Below, piece after piece: positions 9,392 to 18,200 of a DNA stretch of 64,000 nt (position 1 is the stretch's first letter; every line of letters starts with the position of its first letter). The DNA is from Flavobacterium quisquiliarum (GTDB lineage: Bacteria > Bacteroidota > Bacteroidia > Flavobacteriales > Flavobacteriaceae), in NCBI RefSeq assembly GCF_019308285.1, contig NZ_WWEM01000020.1, positions 431,164 to 495,163 of the forward strand, read 5' to 3'. Below the pieces are notes generated by a model. The model had not been told where the DNA came from. It searched no databases and worked only from the letters and a program-made list of their open reading frames with translations. Made by a program: the position numbers and the translations under genes.

Positions 9392-11860
9392 ATGAAAATA
9401 GTAAAATATCAAAGAATAACTGGATTCCTTTGTTTCATAATGGCAACTGTCCAGTTAAATGCTCAGAAACTAGTGTTGCAATACGACAAACCAGCATCCA
9501 ATTGGAACGAAGCGCTTCCTATTGGAAACGGGCGTTTAGGTGCCATGGTTTTTGGAAATCCTAAAAAAGAAGAATTACAGCTGAATGAAGAAACCATTTG
9601 GGCAGGGGAACCAGGAAATAATGTGCCTAAAAATACCTTTGGTAATATTGAAACTATTCGAAAACTGATTTTCGATAAAAAATATAAGGAAGCTCAAGAC
9701 CTTTCTAATGAAACTTTCCTAAGACAGGCTCCAAAAGATTTAAATTATGGAATGCCCTATCAAACCGCAGGAAGTTTATGGTTTGATTTTCCTGAACACG
9801 AAAAGTTTTCTAATTATAAATGGGATTTGGATATTGAAAAAGCGGTCACTTCCGTTAGTTATAAAGTAAACGGCATATCATACAAAAGAGAAATTTTAGC
9901 TTCTTTTCCTGATGATGTCGTTATTGTAAAATTAACCGCAGACAAGAAAAAGAGTATTAGTTTTTCCATAACTTCTACAAGCCCGCAAGTATTGAATTCC
10001 GTTAGAACGGCAGAAAATAGACTAATTTTCGAAGGTACTTCTGGTAGTGTTGATAATAAAGTTGGAAAAATAAATTACGTTGGTCAGGTCGGATGTACTT
10101 TAAAAGGAGGAACATTAACCGCAAAAGAAGAGAAGCTTTTCATTGATAAAGCAGATGAGGTTGTAATCCGAATTTCATTGGCTACTAATTTTAAAAATTA
10201 TAAAGAGCTTTCAGAAAATCCGTTTCAGAAATCTAAAACTATTTTAGAAAAAGCTTCTCAGAAAAGCTATGAGACAGCTTATCAAAATCATATTTCGGCT
10301 TATCAGAAATATTTTAATAGAGTTTCGTTGAATCTTGGCGATTCTCCTCAGTCAAAGAAAACAACCGATATAAGAATTAAAGAATTCAATACAAATTATG
10401 ATCCACAGTTAGTGGCGCTTTATTTTCAGTTCGGAAGATATCTGCTAATTTCCAGTTCACAACCGGGGAATCAGCCAGCGAATCTGCAGGGAATTTGGAA
10501 TCATAAATTAAGTCCGCCTTGGGATAGCAAATACACCGTAAATATTAATACCGAAATGAATTACTGGCCTGCTGAAACAACCAATCTGAGTGAGATGCAT
10601 CAGCCTCTTTTCAGCATGTTGAAAGACTTAGCTGTTACAGGACAAGAAAGCGCAAAAGAAATGTATCATGCCAGAGGCTGGAACCTGCATCATAATACCG
10701 ATTTATGGCGTATAACAGGCATAGTAGATGGCGGATTTTACGGAATGTGGCCTATGGGTGGCGCGTGGTTAACCCAGCATTTATGGCAACATTATCTTTA
10801 TACAGGCGATACAGCATTTTTAAAAGAGTATTACCCAGTTATGAAAGGAGCGGCGCAGTTTTATCTTGATGTATTGCAGGAAGAACCAGAGAAAAAATGG
10901 TTAGTAGTATCTCCATCCATTTCTCCTGAAAATACGTATCAAGGCGGTGTTGGGGTTTCAGCAGGAACTACAATGGACAATCAATTGGTTTTTGATCTTT
11001 TTAATAATATTATCAATGCTTCTAAAGTGCTGGAAACGGATAAGAATTTTGCTGATTCCGTTGCTGTAGCTTTAAAACGATTACCGCCTATGCAGATAGG
11101 ACAGTATTCGCAATTACAGGAATGGCTGCACGATTGGGATAAGCCAAATGATAAACACCGACATATTTCGCATTTGTACGGATTGTTTCCTTCAGGTCAG
11201 TTATCTCCTTTAAGAACGCCCGAACTGGTTGAAGCAGCAAAGAATACATTAATATCCAGAGGAGATGTTTCTACCGGCTGGTCAATGGGTTGGAAAGTAA
11301 ATTGGTGGGCTCGATTGTTAGACGGTAATAAAGCTTTTAAATTGATTAAAGATCAGCTTCGTCCTGCGCCAATGGAAAGTAAAGGAGAATCAGGCGGTAC
11401 GTATCCGAATCTTTTTGATGCACATCCGCCATTTCAAATCGATGGTAATTTTGGCTGTACCGCTGGCATATCTGAAATGTTACTGCAAAGTTATGATGGC
11501 GTAGTTCATTTATTACCAGCTTTGCCAGATGAATGGGAAAAAGGAAATGTTGCAGGATTGAAAGCTCAGGGTGGTTTTGAAATTGGAGAAATGAAATGGG
11601 ATAAAGGAAAAATTACATCAGTAACCATAAAATCAAATCTTGGAGGAAATCTTCGCTTAAGAAGCCACTCAAAACTAAAAGGGAAAGTTTTGACAATTGC
11701 TAGAGGTGAAAATCCTAATTTCTTTTTCAAAATTCCGGACATACAAAATCCAATTATTTCAGCGGAAGCGAAACTAATTGGTATAAAAAGTCCGAAAGTT
11801 TTTGAATATGATATCAAAACAGAAAAAGGAGGTATTTATACTTTTTATGCCGAAGAATAA
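9392..11860 (+). CDS. GH95 alpha-L-fucosidase / alpha-L-galactosidase
   Basis: This 822-residue exported inverting glycosidase would remove terminal alpha-linked L-fucose, or L-galactose in some family members, from pectin or xyloglucan-type side chains. A signal peptide ends at LNAQ. The N-terminal beta-sandwich begins with the family-typical W-x-EALPIGNGRLGAMVFG. The (alpha/alpha)6 catalytic domain holds the expected residues: the Asn pair N384/N386 in VNINTEMNYW, acid Glu513 in SPSISPENTY, and Asp684 in FQIDGNFG. These match the Glu, Asn-x-Asn and Asp known in bifidobacterial AfcA. The length is typical. The fragment at the left edge of the window appears to be a paralogue. It closes the susCD-led unit; the next gene has its own regulatory element. 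Confidence 0.93.
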   Translation: MKIVKYQRITGFLCFIMATVQLNAQKLVLQYDKPASNWNEALPIGNGRLGAMVFGNPKKEELQLNEETIWAGEPGNNVPKNTFGNIETIRKLIFDKKYKEAQDLSNETFLRQAPKDLNYGMPYQTAGSLWFDFPEHEKFSNYKWDLDIEKAVTSVSYKVNGISYKREILASFPDDVVIVKLTADKKKSISFSITSTSPQVLNSVRTAENRLIFEGTSGSVDNKVGKINYVGQVGCTLKGGTLTAKEEKLFIDKADEVVIRISLATNFKNYKELSENPFQKSKTILEKASQKSYETAYQNHISAYQKYFNRVSLNLGDSPQSKKTTDIRIKEFNTNYDPQLVALYFQFGRYLLISSSQPGNQPANLQGIWNHKLSPPWDSKYTVNINTEMNYWPAETTNLSEMHQPLFSMLKDLAVTGQESAKEMYHARGWNLHHNTDLWRITGIVDGGFYGMWPMGGAWLTQHLWQHYLYTGDTAFLKEYYPVMKGAAQFYLDVLQEEPEKKWLVVSPSISPENTYQGGVGVSAGTTMDNQLVFDLFNNIINASKVLETDKNFADSVAVALKRLPPMQIGQYSQLQEWLHDWDKPNDKHRHISHLYGLFPSGQLSPLRTPELVEAAKNTLISRGDVSTGWSMGWKVNWWARLLDGNKAFKLIKDQLRPAPMESKGESGGTYPNLFDAHPPFQIDGNFGCTAGISEMLLQSYDGVVHLLPALPDEWEKGNVAGLKAQGGFEIGEMKWDKGKITSVTIKSNLGGNLRLRSHSKLKGKVLTIARGENPNFFFKIPDIQNPIISAEAKLIGIKSPKVFEYDIKTEKGGIYTFYAEE

Positions 11861-11937
11861 GTTGAAAAGGGGATATCTTTTTATAATGATTTCCGTCGTC
11901 TTTTAACTTGATATTGCTGAGAAGGCAATTTTTTGTC

Positions 11938-11998
11938 AAATGCCCCCTTACATTTTGCATATTGACCTCTCTTTGTTCCTTGTCAGCAAGTAGTTTTG
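11938..11998 (+). promoter_or_regulatory. HTCS-type operator and -7 element, copy 2
   Basis: AAATGCCCCCT (11938-11948), 15 bases, GACCTC (11964-11969), 21 bases, TAGTTTTG (11991-11998). Part order, spacer lengths and the central CATnTTG of the first spacer match copy 1 at 330-390, while flanking sequence differs. It would start a second transcription unit with GH105 (start 12075) and GH43, under the same activator as SusC. Confidence 0.75.
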
Positions 11999-12074
11999 TG
12001 ATTATAAATTTTTAAATCATTCTTTCCAGAATATCGGTCATGAATGAATACTATTCGATTAATTTAAGATTGTT

Positions 12075-13310
12075 ATGTTTAAGTTTAAAAAAGAAAAATT
12101 AAAAAGACAGATTTTGGGGCGATTGACTATTTTGGCTCTTTTATGCTGCTCAGTAATCGTATTTGGGCAGAATCAAAAAAAGCCGTTTTCAGTACAGCTA
12201 GCCGAATCTGTACTATATAATAATCCAGATGCATGGATGACCGATTTTCAGCAAAAGCCTTCATGGGGTTATGTACAAGGTTTGGTTAGTCTTTCATTAC
12301 AAGAAGTCAGTAAAGAGAAAAACAATCCAAAATATTTCGATTATGTCAAAAACACTTATGCTGATGTATTGATTAACAAGCAAGGAATTATTGACGGCTA
12401 TCGTTTAGAGTCTTTTAAACTCGACGATGTTAATTCGGGTAAAATATTATTTTTTTTATATGAAAAAACAAAAGACGAACGCTACCGCATAGCGATTGAA
12501 ACACTTCATGAACAATTAAAAAAACAGCCCAGAATTGATCAGGGAGTATTCTGGCATAAGAAAATTTATACCAATCAGGTTTGGTTAGATGGTTTGTATA
12601 TGGGACTTCCGTTTTATGCACAATATGCTGCTACATTTAATGATCCGCAGGCTTTTGATGATATTACTAGTCAATTGCTGACGGTACAGAAATATCTAAA
12701 AGATTCCAAAACAGGATTATATTATCACGGATGGGATGCCAGTAAAACAGTTTACTGGGCTGATCCTAAAACCGGACTATCCCAAAACTTTTGGGGACGT
12801 GGCGTAGGATGGCTATATATGGCATTGATAGATGTTTTAGAATATCTTCCTGCCAATCACAAAGATCGTAAAGCTTTAGAAGTAATGTTTCAAGATCTGA
12901 CCAATGCGCTTATAAAAGCTCAGGATCCATCTACAGGCGTATGGTTTCAGGTGCTTAATTATCCAAACCGAGAAGGAAATTATCGTGAAGCCACTGCTTC
13001 AGCTATGTTTGTTTATGGCTTGGCCAAAGGAATTCAATTAGAAGTCTTAAATAAAAAATACCTGAAAAACCTGAAAAAAGCCTATTCAGGTTTTAGGAAA
13101 GAGTTTATAAAAACAGACGCCAATAATCAAATAGAGATTACATCTTGCTGTGCAGGTGCTGGTTTAGGTCCAGCAGACAATCTGGTTCGAAACGGCACTT
13201 ATGATTATTATATTCATGAAGCGGTTAGATCTAATGATGGAAAGGCGATTGGTCCATTTATAATGGCTTGTTTAATGCTGGAAAAGCATCCTCAATGGGC
13301 GGTTCTTTAA
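12075..13310 (+). CDS. GH105 unsaturated rhamnogalacturonyl/glucuronyl hydrolase
   Basis: This 411-residue enzyme is expected to remove the unsaturated uronic acid left at the non-reducing end of oligosaccharides cut by pectate or rhamnogalacturonan lyases. A long positively charged N-terminus leads to a hydrophobic signal ending IVFGQ, so it is probably periplasmic. The (alpha/alpha)6 fold signatures are W-x-x-GY-x-x-GL near the start, the conserved QVWLDGLYMGLPF with the catalytic-type Asp172 (as Asp143 of YteR), GRGVGW and the ITSCCAGAGL C-terminal region. Length fits the YteR/RhiN class. It follows its own copy of the two-part element and is 27 bases from GH43. Confidence 0.92.
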   Translation: MFKFKKEKLKRQILGRLTILALLCCSVIVFGQNQKKPFSVQLAESVLYNNPDAWMTDFQQKPSWGYVQGLVSLSLQEVSKEKNNPKYFDYVKNTYADVLINKQGIIDGYRLESFKLDDVNSGKILFFLYEKTKDERYRIAIETLHEQLKKQPRIDQGVFWHKKIYTNQVWLDGLYMGLPFYAQYAATFNDPQAFDDITSQLLTVQKYLKDSKTGLYYHGWDASKTVYWADPKTGLSQNFWGRGVGWLYMALIDVLEYLPANHKDRKALEVMFQDLTNALIKAQDPSTGVWFQVLNYPNREGNYREATASAMFVYGLAKGIQLEVLNKKYLKNLKKAYSGFRKEFIKTDANNQIEITSCCAGAGLGPADNLVRNGTYDYYIHEAVRSNDGKAIGPFIMACLMLEKHPQWAVL

Positions 13311-13337
13311 TCTTAAATCGAAATTAAATATATTCAG

Positions 13338-14975
13338 ATGAAAATAAAATATGTAGCACTTGCTTGTTTAGTGCTGACAAAAATGGGTTGTGTTTATGCA
13401 CAAAAAAATACAGAAACGCTTTCTAAGGTTTGGGTATCCGACTTAGGAAACGGAAATTATAAAAATCCAATTATCTACGCCGATTATTCCGATCCCGATG
13501 TTTGCCGTGTGGGGAAAGATTATTTTATGACTGCTTCGTCTTTTAATTGTATTCCAGGACTTCCAATTCTGCATTCCAATGATTTAGTCAATTGGAAGTT
13601 AGTGAATTATGCGTTGCCAAAACAGCCTCCTGTAGAAACCTATGATAAAATACAGCATGGAAATGGGGTCTGGGCGCCTTGCATTCGTTTTCATAACGAG
13701 GAATATTATATTTTTTATCCAGATCCCGATTTCGGAATCTATATGACCAAAACTAAAAATCCTTATGGTAAATGGTCAGAACCTGTTTTGATTAAAGCTG
13801 CCAAAGGAATTATAGATCCTGCACCATTTTGGGATGAAGATGGGAAGGCTTATCTAGGATATGCGTTGGCGGGAAGCCGTGCTGGAACTAAAAGTGTTTT
13901 AATGCTTTGTACCATAGATCCTTTAAGCTGTATGGCTAATGATGATGAGGTGCTTTTGTTTGATGGTCATAAAAATCATACGACTGTTGAAGGACCTAAG
14001 TTTTATAAACGCAATGGTTATTATTATGTTTTTGCTCCGGCAGGTGGTGTGGCAACAGGCTGGCAGTTAATCCTAAGATCAAAATCTATATATGGACCTT
14101 ATGAAGAAAAGGTTGTTTTGGAGCAAGGAAAAACAGTTGTAAATGGTCCGCATCAGGGAGCCTGGGTTGATACAATAACAGGAGAAGACTGGTTTATACA
14201 TTTCCAGGATCAGGGAGCTTATGGCCGTGTGGTGCATTTAAATCCGATGAGTTGGAAAAATGACTGGCCGGTTATGGGAGTAGATAATGATAAAAATGGT
14301 ATTGGAGAACCTGTATTGACTTTTAAAAAACCTAACGTAAATGGACAATATCCTTTAGCAACACCTCCAGATTCAGATGAATTTAATGAACCTGTGCAAG
14401 GATTTCAGTGGCAGTGGCATGCAAATAAACAGTTGGTTTGGGGTTATCCTTCAGCTGGTATGGGCTATTTCCGTTTGAATTGTATTCCAAAGCCAGCGGA
14501 TTTTAAAAGTTTATGGCAGGTGCCTAATATTCTGGCGCAAAAATTTCCTGCTGAAGAGTTTATGGCAACTTCTAAAATAACATTTACGCCCAATTTTGAT
14601 AATGAACAATTTGGATTGGTTGTGATGGGAAGAAGCTATAGCAGTTTAACGGTTAAACAAATTAATGGTCAATTAAAATTAATGCAGTTATCAGCCTCTA
14701 AGGCCGATAAAGGAGCTGTAGAAACTGCAACTGAAATTGCAGCACTTTCTAATAATACTTTTTATTTCAGAGTAACGGTTCAAAAAGGAGGGAAGTGCCA
14801 GTTTTATTACAGTTTAGATGATAAAAAGTATATAAAAGCCGGTTCTGAATTTATTGCTTCTGAGGGAACCTGGATAGGTTCAAAAGTTGGTTTTGTAGCT
14901 CTAAGAGAAGGAACGATAAATAATGCCGGTTATGCCGATGTGGACTGGTTTAGAGTCTCTAAAATTGAAAAATAA
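13338..14975 (+). CDS. GH43 beta-xylosidase/alpha-L-arabinofuranosidase-type enzyme
   Basis: This 545-residue exported protein has a GH43 five-bladed propeller followed by a C-terminal concanavalin-like beta-sandwich (about 345-540), a common GH43 architecture. A signal peptide ends at VYAQ. The three catalytic carboxylates are visible: base Asp52 in YADYSDPDV, pKa-modulating Asp160 in GIIDPAPFWD, and acid Glu218 in TTVEGPKFY. Activity on arabinan or arabinogalactan side chains of pectin is likely from context, but GH43 covers xylosidases, arabinofuranosidases and galactosidases and the sequence alone does not decide. It is downstream of GH105 and followed by a terminator at 15083. Confidence 0.9.
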   Translation: MKIKYVALACLVLTKMGCVYAQKNTETLSKVWVSDLGNGNYKNPIIYADYSDPDVCRVGKDYFMTASSFNCIPGLPILHSNDLVNWKLVNYALPKQPPVETYDKIQHGNGVWAPCIRFHNEEYYIFYPDPDFGIYMTKTKNPYGKWSEPVLIKAAKGIIDPAPFWDEDGKAYLGYALAGSRAGTKSVLMLCTIDPLSCMANDDEVLLFDGHKNHTTVEGPKFYKRNGYYYVFAPAGGVATGWQLILRSKSIYGPYEEKVVLEQGKTVVNGPHQGAWVDTITGEDWFIHFQDQGAYGRVVHLNPMSWKNDWPVMGVDNDKNGIGEPVLTFKKPNVNGQYPLATPPDSDEFNEPVQGFQWQWHANKQLVWGYPSAGMGYFRLNCIPKPADFKSLWQVPNILAQKFPAEEFMATSKITFTPNFDNEQFGLVVMGRSYSSLTVKQINGQLKLMQLSASKADKGAVETATEIAALSNNTFYFRVTVQKGGKCQFYYSLDDKKYIKAGSEFIASEGTWIGSKVGFVALREGTINNAGYADVDWFRVSKIEK

Positions 14976-15082
14976 GGTTTTAAGTTTAAGTTTAATTTTT
15001 TTTCGATCTGGTGGTTATGGTTTAAGTCATTAAGTATTTTTGTGGTTAATTGTAATTAGTTACTTTCATTGGCACTAGGATA

Positions 15083-15109
15083 AAAGAAGTCTTCGGACTT
15101 CTTTTTTTA
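15083..15109 (+). terminator. Intrinsic terminator after GH43
   Basis: A 9-bp stem AAAGAAGTC (15083-15091) with GACTTCTTT (15096-15104) and a TTCG tetraloop runs into a T tract. It ends the GH105-GH43 unit and lies between convergent genes, so it may also help stop HTCS transcription. Confidence 0.9.
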
Positions 15110-15141
15110 TGCGTAAAGGATTCTGTTTTTTTTTTTTATAT

Positions 15142-15201
15142 AACCACAAATTGCACAAATTTTCGCAAATTAATTTGTGTGAATTTGTGCAATTTGTGGT
15201 T
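15142..15201. repeat. Perfect 20-bp intergenic palindrome (CACAAATT family)
   Basis: Bases 15142-15161 are perfectly inverted at 15182-15201, and the centre holds further CAAATTAATTTG symmetry. A run of 12 T precedes it (15126-15137). The core words (CCACAAATT, AATTTGTGG) recur at 33452-33734. It sits between convergent genes and probably belongs to a dispersed palindromic repeat family of this genome. Confidence 0.8.
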
Positions 15202-15260
15202 GAATTAAAATTTAGAATCCTATTTTTAGATTTTTACTGATTACGTAATCTTTTTAACTT

Positions 15261-18200
15261 TTACGCTTTATGCTTCTGTCGGTATTCTGTTGGAGTATCT
15301 CCGTATTTGTTTTTAAAGGATTTGGTAAAATATTTCATATCTGAAAAACCAGTCATATCGGCTATTTCTTTAATCAGTAACTGGCTGTCCGATAATAGTT
15401 GTGCAGCACGTTTTATTCTGATATCACGAATAAATTCAACAGGGGAATAGCCCGTTAAGCTTTTGATTTTATAGTATAAAGTCGTTCGATTCAAACCTAC
15501 AGTACTTCCGAGAATTTCAACAGAAAATTCATTATTGTCGATATTTTCTTCGATGCAATCCATGATTTTACGCATTATTTCTTCGTCTTTATCACTTACT
15601 AAATGTGGTTTAGGTTCGTAATCTTCTTTAGGACTAGGTTCGTTTTTTAAGGTATTCTTGTCATAGTTTTCAAAAATGCTTTGTAAGCGTTTGCGCTGTT
15701 CTAGTAAATTGACAATACGGGCTCGTAAATAACTTACGCTGAAAGGTTTGGTAATATAATCATCGGCGCCATAATTCATTCCCTCCAACTGACTTTCTAT
15801 TGTTGTTTTTGCGGTTAATAATACAACAGGAACGTGGCTGGTTTCTATGTTGTTTCGAATTTTCTTCAGCAAATCTACTCCGTTAAGTTTTGGCATCATA
15901 ATATCGCTAATTACAAAATCGGGAGTGTTTTCGACTATTTTTTGGTATCCATCTTCGCCATCTTCGGCTTCGATTACTTCATAATCTTCTTCCAATACAT
16001 TTTTTATAAAAGTGCGTAAATTCAAATCATCTTCAACAACTAATACTTTGACTTTTTCATTTGTTTTTTGTATCGTATTTTCTTCTTTTGCAATCTCAAT
16101 TATTGCTGTAGGTTCTTCATTAAGAATTTCTACATCATCATTAAAATGATTATGGCCAATTTTAAAGCGTAAAGTAAAAGTGCTTCCTTCATTGGCTTTA
16201 CTGCTAAAAGTAATTTCAGCATGATGCTGTTCCACCAATTCCTTAACCATAGAAAGTCCGATTCCAGTACTCGGATTATTGGCATTGGTGTTATAAGATG
16301 AAAATCGATTAAAAATACGGTTCTGAAAATCTTCTTGAATACCTAAACCAGAATCGATAACCTGCAATTGCAATTGGTTTGACGTTTTTGTAATTTTTAA
16401 TGTAATCGATTTTCCGTCTGGAGTATACTTAAAAGCATTGGATAGCAAATTCATTAAAATCTTTTCTAAGGCGCTTTTATCAGCCCATAAACGAAAATCT
16501 TCTCCTTCAACTTCAAACAGATAGGTTATATTTCGTTCTTGTGCAGTCTCTAGAAAGTTGTTGAATATATCATTGGCAAATACAGTAAGATTGATTTCTG
16601 AGATTTGCAGTTTTTGATCCTGTATCTTTCTAAAATCTAGTATCTGATTAACCAATCGTTGCAGTCGGTTGGTGTTTTGAGACACATAAGTTAATTGTTT
16701 TTTTACTACTTCAGAAGTTCCGGAATCATTAATAAGATAATCAACAGGCCCCGTAATCAAAGTAAGAGGAGTTCGGAGTTCGTGTGAAATATCAATGAAA
16801 AATTTATGTTTCATTTCAAACATATCTTTCTCCATTTGCGTATTGGTTTTGAGTCTGTACATGGTCAAAACTACATGATTAATCCCCCAAATAATACCGA
16901 GTACAAGCATACTGTAAATAATATAGGCAATCCAGGTATTCCAAATCGCTGGCTGTACAGTAATATTGATCTGTCTTTCATTGGCTACCCAGTTTCCTTG
17001 ACTGTTGGTCGATTTTACCTTGAAAATGTAATTTCCTTTTGGAACATTGGTATAAAAGGCAGCATGCTGATCGTTGGTATAATTCCAATTTTCATCAAAA
17101 CCTTCCAATTTATAAGCATATTTGATATTTTCAGGATTGATATAATCCAATGCTGCAAATTCGATATTAAAAAAGTTCTGATTGTGTTTTAATTCTATTA
17201 CAGGATTACTGTCTATCGAGTATGATAAATTAAAAGGAGCATTATTACTATTTTGATTGTAAACCTGAAAATCTGTTAAGGCTAATGTTGGAATAGTATT
17301 ATTTGATTTTATCTGGTTTGGGAAAAAATGCAGTAATCCTTCGGCATAACCAAACAATAATTCGCCGCTTTGTAATTTAATCCTTGTCGCTTCGGTAAAA
17401 TTATTAAAGGTCATAATTGGTTTTACTTCCGAATATACTTCGAAAAGTTCTGCTCTAGGATTAAAGCGCGTCAAGATATAATCAGTTGTGATCCATAAAT
17501 TTTGATCATTGTCCTCCAATAATGATAAAATATTATTGGATGGAAGTCCCTCTTTTTGCGTATAATGTTTGAATTCTTTTGGATATCCCGATGCATCTCT
17601 GGTTGTGACTTTACTAATGCCGCCATCAGCAGTTGCGATAAATGCCTGACCACTTTTAGTCATACAGAAATCAATAATATCATTACTCTTTGGACAAGCT
17701 GTTTCCTGCTGTGTTTTTTCATAAACTTTAATAGAAGAAACTAGTTCTGGAAACCTTTTTTTACCATCTACTACTAATAGTCCAGTGGTAGAACCTATAT
17801 ATAGTATGCCTTGTTTGTCCTGTTTGATACAGCGAATATGCAAATGCTTCTCAAGCAGCGTGTTCTTTAATCGGCCATTTTGATTGATGAAATCTAAAGT
17901 ATTTCCTCGTTTTCGAATTAAGTTTAATCCAGTTAAAGTGCCAACCCATAAACGTTTAGACTGATCTTCAAAAATGGTATAAATATTATCATTGCTTAAA
18001 CTGTTCGGATTATTTTCTATATTCTTAAAGCGTTGAACTTGATAGCTATAGTGTTGATCTTTTTGAGTAAATTTAAAGAGTCCGTCTCCACGTGTACCAA
18101 TCCATATTACAGATTCTTTGTCTTGAATAATGCTGTAAATTGGTTTTTTCCAAACAGCCTGAGGAACTAATTGACCATCAGGTGAAATACATCCGAGTTT

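Noticed and set aside
15126..15137. T12 run as a terminator of the plus-strand GH43 unit
   Set aside because: It precedes rather than follows the adjacent palindrome, and a proper terminator is already present at 15083-15109.
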